This document shows, one piece after another, positions 43,414 to 53,021 of a stretch of 64,000 nt of DNA. The stretch comes from Jiulongibacter sp024742395 (GTDB lineage Bacteria > Bacteroidota > Bacteroidia > Cytophagales > Spirosomataceae), in contig OZ252236.1 of NCBI GenBank assembly GCA_965249455.1, forward strand, positions 2,604,001-2,668,000, read 5' to 3'. Under the pieces are notes generated by a model. That model was not told the DNA's origin. It did no database searches and was given only the letters and a program-made list of their open reading frames with translations. The stretch's first letter is position 1, and each line of letters starts with the position of its first letter. Made by a program: the position numbers and the translations under genes.

Positions 43414-44704
43414 ACTGTTTTATCTTTCTGTAGAGTGTTCTTTCAGAAATTCCAAGGTCTTTTGCAGCGTATTTCCTTTTGAAATTATTCTTTCTTAAAG
43501 CTTTCAAAATTATTTCATGCTCATTTCGCTCCAATGATAACGACTCTTCCTCGTCTTCATGAGAAATGTCTTCTACATTCTCGCGGGTACCTTGCAAATT
43601 ATCAATAGTTACAACGACCTGATCGTCTTCAGGTGTATAAAGAGGATAGGGTCTTTCTTCACGCTGAGAAGGCATAGGCAAGGAACTAAGTCCGGTATTG
43701 CCTGTAGCCTTAATGTCATCAAAAAGATCTTCGTGTTTTTCTACAAATTCTGAGCTTATCTGGCCTCCTTGAAGAAGGTTGTAAACCAGCTTTTTTAATT
43801 CAGTTACATCTTTTCTCATCTCAAAGAGAACCTTGTAAAGTATTTCTCTCTCCGAGATATCACTGTCAGCATGGCCAAATTGATGAATAAGAGAAGGTAA
43901 GCCTCCTGCCTGACTTTTAGGCAAGTACTTTTCCATAGACTCTGCCGTAATGATCCTTTCAGGTTCCAAAAGAGTTATTTGCTCAGCAATATTTTTCAGC
44001 TGTCTGATATTACCGGGAAACCTGAAATTGGTCAAAACTTTTCTGGCTGCCTCAGTTAATTCTACCGGCTCTATTCTGTTTTTTTCAGCAAAATCTGAGG
44101 TGAATTTGATAAACAGCAGTTCAATATCAAAACCTCTTTCTCTTAATGGTGGAACATTTATAGGAACAGTGTTTAAACGATAGTAAAGGTCTTCTCTGAA
44201 AGTTCCTTTTTCAACGGCCCTTTGCAGATTGACATTGGTGGCTGCAACCACTCTTACGTTGGTTTTCTTTTCTTTAGATGAGCCTACAGGGATAAATTCC
44301 CCATTTTCAAGTACCCTTAGCAATCTGGCTTGTGTACTAACAGGCATTTCGCCTATTTCATCTAGGAATATCGTTCCACCGTCGGTTGTTTCAAAATATC
44401 CCTTTCTGTCATCAATAGCACCTGTAAAAGCACCTTTGGTATGCCCAAAGAGCTCTGAATCAATAGTGCCTTCAGGTATGGCTCCACAGTTTATGGCAAT
44501 GAAATTACCATGTTTTCTTGGACTCAAACCATGAATTATTTTCGAGAAAGATTCTTTACCACTTCCACTTTCACCTGTAATTAGTACAGTTAAGTCTGTA
44601 GGTGCTACCTGAATAGCTACATTTAATGCGTAATTTAGACCAGGAGCATTCCCAATGATCCCAAAACGGTTCTTTACTGATTGTATCTCCGGGCTGTTTG
44701 TCAT
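43391..44704 (-). CDS. Sigma-54-dependent transcriptional activator without receiver domain
   Basis: A 437-residue AAA+ enhancer-binding protein. The ATPase begins soon after the N-terminus: Walker A GESGSGKES, the sigma-54 contact loop GAFTGA, Walker B GGTIFLDEIGEMP, and the arginine-finger region FREDLYYRLNTVPI. A linker of about 120 residues follows, then a Fis-type helix-turn-helix (YAAKDLGISERTLYRKIKQY). There is no receiver or sensory domain, so control may come from the amount of protein or from a partner. ATG 44704 is used; a start at 44758 would lie inside miaB. Confidence 0.92.
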   Translation of the reverse strand: MTNSPEIQSVKNRFGIIGNAPGLNYALNVAIQVAPTDLTVLITGESGSGKESFSKIIHGLSPRKHGNFIAINCGAIPEGTIDSELFGHTKGAFTGAIDDRKGYFETTDGGTIFLDEIGEMPVSTQARLLRVLENGEFIPVGSSKEKKTNVRVVAATNVNLQRAVEKGTFREDLYYRLNTVPINVPPLRERGFDIELLFIKFTSDFAEKNRIEPVELTEAARKVLTNFRFPGNIRQLKNIAEQITLLEPERIITAESMEKYLPKSQAGGLPSLIHQFGHADSDISEREILYKVLFEMRKDVTELKKLVYNLLQGGQISSEFVEKHEDLFDDIKATGNTGLSSLPMPSQREERPYPLYTPEDDQVVVTIDNLQGTRENVEDISHEDEEESLSLERNEHEIILKALRKNNFKRKYAAKDLGISERTLYRKIKQYDIEDEK

Positions 44705-44706
44705 TT

Positions 44707-46146
44707 CTAAACTAATTCTTTTTCTACTGCAATGCCCTTGAGTGTAGCCGCATTGCATTCGTCAATTCTCACTAAGACGTAATCTCCTTTCTTGTAATTT
44801 TCTTTTGGGAAAATAACCACTTTGTTTTGGTCACTTCTACCTTGTAAAAAGTCTTCTGATCGCTTGCTAAAACCTTCTACCAGAACTTTTACCACTTTAT
44901 TTAATGATCTCCGGTTTCGCTCAAGTGAATGCTGACGTTGTTTTTGAATAACTTCATCTAATCTTCTCTTTTTTGTTTCCAGATCTACATCATCTTCTAA
45001 TTTCTTTGCGGCTGGTGTTCCTGGTCTTTCTGAATAATAGAAGGTGTATCCGTAGTCATATCTTACATAGTCCATTAAGGATAAAGTTTCCTTATGATCT
45101 TCTTCAGTTTCTGTACAGAACCCGGTGATCATATCATGTGAAATGCCACAATCGTCTCCCAGGATTTCCCTGATTCGGTCTATTTTATTGATATACCATT
45201 CTCTGGTGTAAGTTCTATTCATTAATTCCAGAATCCTTGAACTACCGCTTTGGGCAGGCAAGTGAATGTATGAACAAATGTTTTCATATTTCTTGATGGT
45301 GTACAATACCTCATCGGTAATGTCTTTTGGATGCGAAGTAGAAAAACGAACTCTTAGATTAGGGTCAATTTCGGCAACACTTGCTAAGAGCTGAGCAAAA
45401 GTCATTTCAATTTCACCTTCGCTGTTTTTCCATTTATATGAGTCAACATTTTGTCCAAGAAGAGTCACCTCTTTATATCCTTTGTTAAATAGCTCCTTTG
45501 CTTCATTTATGATGGTTTGTGGTTCTCTGCTTCTTTCTCTACCTCTTGTATACGGCACTACGCAGAAACTGCACATATTATCACAACCACGCATTATAGA
45601 TATAAATGCAGTTACGCCGTTGGTATCTAATTTAACAGGAGTAATATCGGCGTAGGTCTCTTCTCTGGATAGAAATACATTGACGGCCTTCTGACCCGTC
45701 TCCACTTCATTAATAAGATTAGGAAGGTCTCTGTAGGCATCAGGGCCTACTACCATATCCACCATTTTCTCTTCTTCGAGTAACTGAGTTTTCAGCCTTT
45801 CTGCCATACAACCCAACACTCCGATTTTGACATTGGATTTCCCTTTTTTGGTGGCATTTAATATTCTTAGACGCTGCCTTACTTTTTGTTCAGCATTGTC
45901 TCGTATAGAGCAGGTGTTAAGTAAAATTAATTCGGCCTGGTTCTTATCAGAAGTTGTGACAAAACCTTCTTTCTTTAGAATGGAGGCCACTATTTCACTG
46001 TCAGCAAAATTCATTTGACAACCATAACTTTCTATATAGAGTTTTCGCTTACCATCTCCTTCTTCATCCCGGCTTACTCTTGCTTCATCTAGTCCTTCTT
46101 TTTCTTCTTTTGAGAGTATTTTTAATTCTCCGCTCAGTCTTTCCAT
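44707..46146 (-). CDS. miaB: tRNA-2-methylthio-N6-dimethylallyladenosine synthase MiaB
   Basis: A 479-residue radical SAM methylthiotransferase that modifies A37 of tRNAs. The N-terminal UPF0004 domain carries its three cluster Cys (ESYGCQMN, NTCSIRDNAEQ, GCMAERL). The radical SAM motif is C-x-x-x-C-x-x-C in RGCDNMCSFCVVPYTRGRE. The C-terminal TRAM domain includes RSDQNKVVIFPKENYKKGDYV. ATG 46146 is chosen; the longer TTG frame would run into the TATCTTTG promoter element at 46171-46178. It heads the cluster with the sigma-54 activator, lptE and secG. Confidence 0.95.
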   Translation of the reverse strand: MERLSGELKILSKEEKEGLDEARVSRDEEGDGKRKLYIESYGCQMNFADSEIVASILKKEGFVTTSDKNQAELILLNTCSIRDNAEQKVRQRLRILNATKKGKSNVKIGVLGCMAERLKTQLLEEEKMVDMVVGPDAYRDLPNLINEVETGQKAVNVFLSREETYADITPVKLDTNGVTAFISIMRGCDNMCSFCVVPYTRGRERSREPQTIINEAKELFNKGYKEVTLLGQNVDSYKWKNSEGEIEMTFAQLLASVAEIDPNLRVRFSTSHPKDITDEVLYTIKKYENICSYIHLPAQSGSSRILELMNRTYTREWYINKIDRIREILGDDCGISHDMITGFCTETEEDHKETLSLMDYVRYDYGYTFYYSERPGTPAAKKLEDDVDLETKKRRLDEVIQKQRQHSLERNRRSLNKVVKVLVEGFSKRSEDFLQGRSDQNKVVIFPKENYKKGDYVLVRIDECNAATLKGIAVEKELV

Positions 46147-46170
46147 ATATCCATGCAAAATTTCAGAGGG

Positions 46171-46178
46171 CAAAGATA
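46171..46178 (-). promoter_or_regulatory. Putative promoter -7 element of the miaB cluster
   Basis: On the minus strand this reads TATCTTTG, an exact TAnnTTTG match, about 25 bp before the miaB ATG at 46146. Confidence 0.55.
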
Positions 46179-46396
46179 CCAAAAGACTGACAGAATGGCA
46201 GACCTACTTCACAAATTATTGATAAATGGTTTTTGAGTACTTTTTAATGGTTTGATACAGAAGGTAGAGGGATCACCTTTTATTCGGTAGGCTGTTTTAA
46301 AAGAGTCAAATTATATTGAAATTGATTAAAAAAGAGGATGTAGATACAGCTTTTTTAACGCTCACTCCGTACTTTTAAACGAATTAGACTCATTAT

Positions 46397-49300
46397 ATGA
46401 AACATACAGTTCTACTTTTGCTTTGTTTTTTCGTTGCTTTGGGAGCAAACGCTCAGGAAATCAGGGTCTCGGGAAATGTAAAAGCCCTCGAAGATGATTT
46501 TGCTCTGCCAGGCGTAACGGTTCAGGTAAAAGGAGGTACGCAGGGTACTCAGACAGATGCATCAGGAAACTACGCCATTACGGCAACAAAAGGTCAAACC
46601 TTAGTTTTCTCTTTTATAGGAATGGAAACGAGAGAGGTGTTGGTCGGAAATCAATCAATAATTAATGTGGTATTGAATGCCGCAGAAAATCAGTTGAATG
46701 AAGTTGTTGTATTAACTGCTCTTGGTCTAGAGCGAAAAAAAGATGATGACCTTAGTTCTTCAACATTAATAGATGCTGATGCCTTGAAAAGGTCTGGAGA
46801 ATCTGGGGTAATTCAAGGTTTGTCTGGTAAAACCTCAGGTTTGACCATTGTGCGTAACAGTGGGGATCCGGGTGCGGGTGCATATATCCAAATCAGAGGG
46901 CAAAACACTATTTCGGGTAGCTCGTCGCCCTTGATTATTCTTGACGGAGTTCCTATCACGAATAGCAGCATTGGTGGCGGTGTGGATGGTGTTGTTCAGC
47001 AGTCGAGACTAAATGACATCAATCCTGACGATATTGCCAATGTAACGGTGTTGAAAGGAGCAGCTGCTGCCGCAGTATGGGGTACAGGTGCTGCCAATGG
47101 GGTAATATTAATCCAAACCAAAAGAGGAAATAACCGGAACAAAAAGGTGAGTGTTGACTTTACCAATATGACCAGTTTTGATGTGATCAATCGTGAGTTT
47201 GAGAAACAAGATAAGTTTGGTCAGGGCTATCCGCTAATTCAGGAAACCGGAAGAGCCAGAGATGCATACACATACATTTGGAATCCTACTTCCAGTTTAT
47301 CCTGGGGGGATAGAATAAGAGATAGAACAGGTGGCGAAGATGAGGTGAGAGTCGGAAATAAAAGATTTGAAGCTCCGGATGGTACGGTGTATTATCCGAT
47401 TTTAACCAAAAATGACAACACGAATTATCATCAGACCAATAGAGATCAGGTATTTCAAACAGGTTTTACATGGAATAAGGCCTTAAGTATTAACATGAAT
47501 AGTGATAACAGCTCTACTTATATGAGCTTTAGTCACTGGGACCAACAAGGTATATTGAAAGCGAATTCTGATTATGTCAGAACGACTGCCCGTGTCAATA
47601 ATGAAACCAAGCTTACTGACAGGATTAAGGTGAAAGTTAACTCTACCTTAACGCATATAAGTTCAAACAGAATACAGCAGGGGTCTAACCTGAATGGGTT
47701 TTATTTAGGTTACTTAAGAACGCCTGTCGATTTCGATAACACTCAATATATAGGTACCTACTATAACAATGATGGTGTACCTACTTTTAATGCCCACAGA
47801 TCATTTATAGGTAAACAAAATAACCTTGGATACCTGGGAGAGGAAGCACCGTTTTATTCTAATCCAGGTTGGACCATCAATCAGCAGGAAAACCCTAACG
47901 AGCTGCATAGATTTATTTTTAATCCGGAGTTAAACTGGAACTTAGCCAAAGGGATAAACTTAACTGCCCGGTATGGTTTTGATTATTACAATGAGTCCAG
48001 AGAAAGTTGGTTTCCAGTAAATTCTGCAGGAGATGTTTATCAGGGTTCTTTTGGAAGAAGTGATATCACAGAAAGAAATACCTCTTTAAATGCTTTTGTA
48101 AATGGCACTCACATAATCAACAAAGATTTCAATTTCAGTTGGATTGCCGGTTTACAGTTCGAAGATGGATTTTTTACCAGTCAAGGTGGAAACTCTTCAA
48201 TATTTACCAATCCTTTTGTAGGCGAGTTACGGAATTATGGCAATGCAGAAGCCGCCAATGAAACTCCAAGTTTAACCAGACTTCGTCAAAGAAAATCCGG
48301 AACCTATGGAGTTTTCAATGCTCAGATTTATAATCAGTTATTTCTGGAATTAACTGGAAGGTATGAATTGCCTTCTACCTTAACCTCTCCGGTGTTTTAT
48401 CCGAGTGCCTCAGTGGGTTGGGTCTTCTCTGAAAAATTAAAAACAGATATTTTAACTTTTGGAAAAGTAAGAGCCTCTTATGGTGAAGTAGGAATTGAAC
48501 CGGTAGCCTATGCTACTCAAACAGTTTACGGACCTTTTGATCGTGGCACTTCCTGGGGAGATGCACTTTCTGCCTCAGTTTATGGCAATCCGTTTGCAAG
48601 AAGTGGTAACTCAGGAAATCCCAATCTTACACCTGAGCGTGTAAGGGAAGTTGAAGTAGGGACAGACCTCCGTTTTTTCAATGATAAGGTTTCTTTAGGA
48701 GTAACCTACTATGATAGAATTACCAGAGATGCTCTTTTAGCGGTTAATTTGGCTCCATCTTCTGGTTTTAGTAGTGTATGGGACAATGCCGCCGTGATTA
48801 CCAACAAAGGTTTAGAAATTGATTTGGGTTTGAGAATAACCAAATTCAAGAATATCGATTGGAGGTTTGATGCTAACTTTTCTCAGAACAAAAATATGGT
48901 TACGGAGTTAAAAGGCGTAAAGAGTGTCTTCTTGAATGGTTTTGCAGGTACATCGTCTAGAGTGGTGGAAGGGGAGCCTTTCGGAGCTTTGTGGGGTGGA
49001 AAATGGGTGAGAGATGATTTTGGCTTCCTGGCTTTAAATCAAAATGGTTTTCCTGAAGTAGCGGAAGAGGAGGGGGTAATTGGTGACCCTAATCCAAAAT
49101 GGAAAGGAGGAATTGGATCTAATTTGAGCTGGAAAGGTCTTACAATCTCTGTTCAGTTTGAGACTTTTCAAGGAAACGATATTTGGGCCGGTACAGAAAG
49201 TATCTTAAAATATTTTGGTGTACATCCTGAAACAGCTAATGAGTTTATAACAGAGAATGAATACAGAACAGTAGACGGTAGAATTGTTTCGGCGGGTACT

Positions 49301-49657
49301 CTGGTACGAGGTAATGTGGCCAATTTTGGAGGGGGAGATGTGTTACTTGACTCTGAGTGGTATACAGGTGTAGGTGGTGGTTTTGGGAATGTCTCTGAGC
49401 AATTTATTGTTGACGGAAGCTGGACAAAGCTAAGAGAAGTGTCTCTTTCATACGCCATTCCACCTAAGGTAATCTCCAAAGCCAAGTTAAACTCTGCCAG
49501 TCTTGGGATTTCGGGACGAAACTTGTTTATCTGGTCTCCTTTACAATATGTAGATCCTGAAGTTAACCTTACCGGAGCTTCTAAAGGAAGGGGATTGGAG
49601 TACTTTACCAACCCAGGCACCGGTTCATACATTATCACATTGAAGTTAGGAATTTAA
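46397..49657 (+). CDS. SusC/RagA-family TonB-linked outer membrane protein
   Basis: A 1086-residue outer membrane receptor. A signal peptide (MKHTVLLLLCFFVALGANAQ) is followed by a carboxypeptidase-regulatory-like domain (VSGNVKALEDDFALPGVTVQV) and the SusC plug domain (VIQGLSGKTSGLTIVRNSGDPG, later IQIRGQNTISGSSSPLIILDGVPI). A 22-stranded barrel fills the rest, ending with a C-terminal aromatic strand (GSYIITLKLGI). It should import an oligomer with its SusD partner, 3 bp downstream. No carbohydrate enzyme or anti-sigma factor is adjacent, so the substrate is open. TACTTTTA upstream (46370-46377) may be its -7 box. Confidence 0.95.
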   Translation: MKHTVLLLLCFFVALGANAQEIRVSGNVKALEDDFALPGVTVQVKGGTQGTQTDASGNYAITATKGQTLVFSFIGMETREVLVGNQSIINVVLNAAENQLNEVVVLTALGLERKKDDDLSSSTLIDADALKRSGESGVIQGLSGKTSGLTIVRNSGDPGAGAYIQIRGQNTISGSSSPLIILDGVPITNSSIGGGVDGVVQQSRLNDINPDDIANVTVLKGAAAAAVWGTGAANGVILIQTKRGNNRNKKVSVDFTNMTSFDVINREFEKQDKFGQGYPLIQETGRARDAYTYIWNPTSSLSWGDRIRDRTGGEDEVRVGNKRFEAPDGTVYYPILTKNDNTNYHQTNRDQVFQTGFTWNKALSINMNSDNSSTYMSFSHWDQQGILKANSDYVRTTARVNNETKLTDRIKVKVNSTLTHISSNRIQQGSNLNGFYLGYLRTPVDFDNTQYIGTYYNNDGVPTFNAHRSFIGKQNNLGYLGEEAPFYSNPGWTINQQENPNELHRFIFNPELNWNLAKGINLTARYGFDYYNESRESWFPVNSAGDVYQGSFGRSDITERNTSLNAFVNGTHIINKDFNFSWIAGLQFEDGFFTSQGGNSSIFTNPFVGELRNYGNAEAANETPSLTRLRQRKSGTYGVFNAQIYNQLFLELTGRYELPSTLTSPVFYPSASVGWVFSEKLKTDILTFGKVRASYGEVGIEPVAYATQTVYGPFDRGTSWGDALSASVYGNPFARSGNSGNPNLTPERVREVEVGTDLRFFNDKVSLGVTYYDRITRDALLAVNLAPSSGFSSVWDNAAVITNKGLEIDLGLRITKFKNIDWRFDANFSQNKNMVTELKGVKSVFLNGFAGTSSRVVEGEPFGALWGGKWVRDDFGFLALNQNGFPEVAEEEGVIGDPNPKWKGGIGSNLSWKGLTISVQFETFQGNDIWAGTESILKYFGVHPETANEFITENEYRTVDGRIVSAGTLVRGNVANFGGGDVLLDSEWYTGVGGGFGNVSEQFIVDGSWTKLREVSLSYAIPPKVISKAKLNSASLGISGRNLFIWSPLQYVDPEVNLTGASKGRGLEYFTNPGTGSYIITLKLGI

Positions 49658-49660
49658 AAT

Positions 49661-50974
49661 ATGAAGAAGTTACTAATAGTTTTAATAGGTCTGTCTGTAA
49701 TATCCTGTGAGAAATACTCTGCGGGTTTAAATGTAGATCCAAATAACTTTACAGATGCACCAGGCGAGTTAATCATTGGCCAGGCGAATCTTTCTTGGGT
49801 TTTAATGACAGAAGGTGAGTCTTCAAGGTTATGTGGAGTGTTTACTGATCAATATACAGGTCTGAGTAACCAGTTTGTTAATTACAATACTTATGATGTA
49901 AAGGCGGCTGATTTTGACGGAATCTGGAGCAATAATTATACAGCAGGAATTTCGCAAACCAGAATTGTACAACAAAAGGCAGAAGAATCTGGGAACACCA
50001 GACTTTTGGGGGTTTCACAAATTGTAGAAGCTGTTATGGCTGCAGAGCTGGCAGCCTTATTTGGTGATGTTCCTTATTCTCAAAGTGCTCAGCCGGTAGA
50101 ATACCCTAACCCGGTTTTTGATCCTCAAATGTATGTATTGAACGCAGTACAAAATCTTCTGGATCAAGGTATCGCGAATGCAGGAAATTCTAAAGTAGGA
50201 GATTTTTATGGAAGCCCTGTTTTTGTAAACAATGCGGCTGTTTGGTCAGAAATAGGTCATACATTAAAAGCCAGATATTACTTATTAACTAAGAACTATG
50301 CCAAGGCCAAGGAGGAAGCCTTACTTGGGATTTCTTCTAATGACAGAAGTCTTCTTGCTTTTCATTCTAAAACAGCCGGACAAGGGAATCTGTATTATCA
50401 ATTCGGAATAGAGCAGCGTGGAGGTTACTTAACGGCGACAAGATCTTATTTAAGAAAGATGCTCAATTTAAGTGATACCTCTGTAGACAGAGTATTGTAT
50501 ACACCGGGCGAACAAGAAAGGTATGCAGCTTATTTCTCTGGTAATGAGCTCAACTACAATGAAGGAGGATATTTTGCTCAGGACGCTTCATATCCTATTG
50601 TTGATTGGTTTGAAAACCAATTTATTCTTGCTGAAGCAGAGTTAAGACTCGGTAATGAAGATGCAGCAAGAACTGCCTTCAATAAGGTAAGAACAGAATT
50701 GGCAAAAAAATATAAAGGTGATTTCCCTACTGTAGCTATTGGAGGGAATACGCTTTTAAGAGTGATTTTGGAAGAAAAATATATCACAATGATTGGGTCG
50801 CCTCAGGTGTTTCACGATGCCAGGCGTACCGGTAATTTGATAAACCTGCCTATCAAAAACTCAATTTCTGGGAAACTGCCACAGCGATTTCTTTATCCCG
50901 AGGTAGAAATAAATAGTAATGAGTCTTTTCCGGGTGTAGTAGGTTTATTTCAGGAAACGGCTGTAAATAAATAG
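49661..50974 (+). CDS. SusD/RagB-family lipoprotein
   Basis: A 437-residue lipoprotein (KLLIVLIGLSVISC with Cys near residue 16) of the SusD-like group. It has the helical TPR-like scaffold (VVEAVMAAELAALFGDVPYSQ, then ARYYLLTKNYAKAKEEAL) and the FILAEAELRLGNEDAARTAF region near the C-terminal third. It binds substrate at the cell surface and hands it to the SusC partner 3 bp upstream. A hairpin terminator follows the gene. Confidence 0.93.
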   Translation: MKKLLIVLIGLSVISCEKYSAGLNVDPNNFTDAPGELIIGQANLSWVLMTEGESSRLCGVFTDQYTGLSNQFVNYNTYDVKAADFDGIWSNNYTAGISQTRIVQQKAEESGNTRLLGVSQIVEAVMAAELAALFGDVPYSQSAQPVEYPNPVFDPQMYVLNAVQNLLDQGIANAGNSKVGDFYGSPVFVNNAAVWSEIGHTLKARYYLLTKNYAKAKEEALLGISSNDRSLLAFHSKTAGQGNLYYQFGIEQRGGYLTATRSYLRKMLNLSDTSVDRVLYTPGEQERYAAYFSGNELNYNEGGYFAQDASYPIVDWFENQFILAEAELRLGNEDAARTAFNKVRTELAKKYKGDFPTVAIGGNTLLRVILEEKYITMIGSPQVFHDARRTGNLINLPIKNSISGKLPQRFLYPEVEINSNESFPGVVGLFQETAVNK

Positions 50975-51002
50975 GCTAAAGAAATTCATACTTTCAATTG
51001 AG

Positions 51003-51033
51003 AAACAGGCTGCCTATTTTTGCAGCCTGTTTT
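51003..51033 (+). terminator. Terminator of the SusC-SusD operon
   Basis: AAACAGGCTGC (51003-51013) pairs with GCAGCCTGTTT (51022-51032), with a T-rich loop and a short T-run. It separates the susD-like gene from the ABC-F gene on the same strand. Confidence 0.82.
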
Positions 51034-51054
51034 AGTTTCATCTAAAAGCTTCTA

Positions 51055-52968
51055 ATGCTTACTATTCATAATTTATCGTTCTATTTTGGTGGTCGCCCCA
51101 TTTTTGAAGAGGCCAGTTTACAAATTAAACCCAAAGATAAAATTGGCCTGATAGGCCTCAACGGAAAGGGTAAATCAACCTTGCTGAAAATCATCGTAGG
51201 GGAATATCAGCCTGACGGTGGCACAATCTCAATGGCCGGAGACGTAACATTGGGTTTTTTGAACCAGGATTTGCTTTCTTATGAATCTGCAGAGCCTATC
51301 ATTCAGGTAGCTATGCAAGGTTTTGTTCGTGAGCTTGAACTTCAGCATCAGATAGAGGAGGTTTTGCATCAAATGGAAGTTAACTATTCTGATAAGCTTG
51401 TTGAGAAACTGGGTGAATTACAGGAAGAGTTTGATATACTGGGCGGCTATACCATTCAGCCGCGTGCCGAGGAGATTTTAGAAGGGTTAGGTTTTAAAAC
51501 AGAAGATTTACAAAGACCGCTAAAAGAATTTTCCGGAGGATGGAGAATGCGGGTTATGCTGGCAAAATTACTCCTGCAAAAGCCCTCGGTATTGTTATTA
51601 GATGAGCCTACTAACCACCTGGATTTGCCTTCTATTCAATGGATTGAGAAATACATTGTTAACTATGAGAATGCTGTTATAGTAGTTTCTCATGACAGAA
51701 CATTCCTTGACAACGTCACATCCAGTACGGTGGAGGTTTCTAACTGTAAGCTTAATTATTACCCTGGTAATTACTCTTTTTATCTTGAAGAAAAAGAATT
51801 AAGAAATGAGATACAGAAGGGAGCATATGAGAATCAGCAGGCACAAATCAGACAAACAGAACGCTTTATTGAACGTTTCAAAGCTAAGGCTACTAAAGCC
51901 CGTCAGGTTCAGTCAAGAGTGAAAGCCTTAGAACGAATGGATGTTATTGATGACGTCATTACTGATGATGCTAAAGTTCATTTTCGTTTTAAGTTTGGCA
52001 CACAGCCAGGAAGGCATGTTATGCGACTTGACAATATTTCAAAAGCTTATGGTGAAAAGGTAATTCTTAAAAATACAACAGGACACATAGAACGTGGAGA
52101 TAAGATTGCTCTAATTGGAGCAAACGGAAAGGGAAAGTCGACCTTATTGAGAATCATTGCCGGAACAGAGGAGATGGATGGGAAAAGAGCTCTGGGGCAT
52201 AATGTGAATTTTTCATTTTATGCTCAGCATCAACTTGAATCTTTGCATATCAATGAAACGCTACTGGAAGAGTTACGGTATGCAGACCCTACCAAATCAG
52301 AGACTGAATTGAGGTCTGTTTTAGGTTGTTTTCTCTTTGGTGGAGAAGATGTCTTTAAAAAGATTAAAGTTCTTTCTGGAGGTGAAAAGTCACGGGTGGC
52401 TCTGGCCAAAGTACTTATTTCTGAAGCTAATTTTCTTTTACTCGATGAGCCGACAAACCACCTTGATATGCAATCAGTCAATATTTTGGTTCAGGCTCTG
52501 AATCAGTATGAGGGTACGTATGTAGTGGTTTCTCACGATAGACATTTTGTTTCGCAGGTAGCCAATAAGATTTGGTATATAGACGATGAGGAAATAAAAG
52601 TTTATCCTGGTACTTTACAGGAATATATGTGGTGGCAAGCAGAAAGAGAGAAGGAGGGAAGCAATGATGCTTCGGCTTCTAAAGAGGCACCAAAGGCAGA
52701 AAATAAAGTAGAGGAAAAGAAAAAATCTACTAGGAACAGGTCAAATGATGAACGCAAAAAACTGGAAAAAGAAGTAGAAGAGCTAGAAGAGAAAATTGCC
52801 AGTTTAGAGACTTCTAAAAAGGAAGTGGAATTGAGAATGGCTTCTGAAAGAGTCTTTTCTAATCCGGATGAAATGGCCAAAGAAACCAAAAAGTACGAAA
52901 AGATTAAGTACAATTTAAAAGAGGCAAATAGTAAATGGGAAGAAAAGATGCTGGAGCTGGAAGACTAA
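51055..52968 (+). CDS. ABC-F family ATPase
   Basis: A 637-residue cytoplasmic protein with two ABC domains in tandem and no membrane helices. Walker A motifs are GLNGKGKSTLL (near 35) and GANGKGKSTLL (near 357). Signature motifs are FSGGWRMRV and LSGGEKSRV, each followed by LLLDEPTNHLD. The P-site tRNA-interaction linker lies between the domains (KATKARQVQSRVKALERM), and a Lys/Glu-rich coiled coil ends the protein (KKLEKEVEELEEKIASLE). ABC-F proteins act on the ribosome; the subtype resembles YheS/Uup, but which translation problem it relieves cannot be told. Confidence 0.93.
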   Translation: MLTIHNLSFYFGGRPIFEEASLQIKPKDKIGLIGLNGKGKSTLLKIIVGEYQPDGGTISMAGDVTLGFLNQDLLSYESAEPIIQVAMQGFVRELELQHQIEEVLHQMEVNYSDKLVEKLGELQEEFDILGGYTIQPRAEEILEGLGFKTEDLQRPLKEFSGGWRMRVMLAKLLLQKPSVLLLDEPTNHLDLPSIQWIEKYIVNYENAVIVVSHDRTFLDNVTSSTVEVSNCKLNYYPGNYSFYLEEKELRNEIQKGAYENQQAQIRQTERFIERFKAKATKARQVQSRVKALERMDVIDDVITDDAKVHFRFKFGTQPGRHVMRLDNISKAYGEKVILKNTTGHIERGDKIALIGANGKGKSTLLRIIAGTEEMDGKRALGHNVNFSFYAQHQLESLHINETLLEELRYADPTKSETELRSVLGCFLFGGEDVFKKIKVLSGGEKSRVALAKVLISEANFLLLDEPTNHLDMQSVNILVQALNQYEGTYVVVSHDRHFVSQVANKIWYIDDEEIKVYPGTLQEYMWWQAEREKEGSNDASASKEAPKAENKVEEKKKSTRNRSNDERKKLEKEVEELEEKIASLETSKKEVELRMASERVFSNPDEMAKETKKYEKIKYNLKEANSKWEEKMLELED

Positions 52969-53021
52969 TCTTTTAAAATAAATTGAACATAAATCTGTTT
53001 AATTTTTAAACAATACTTAAA

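Noticed and set aside
49168..49638. Minus-strand open frame of 156 codons
   Set aside because: It is antisense to the C-terminal barrel of the SusC-like gene; Pro- and Ser-rich shadow frame.
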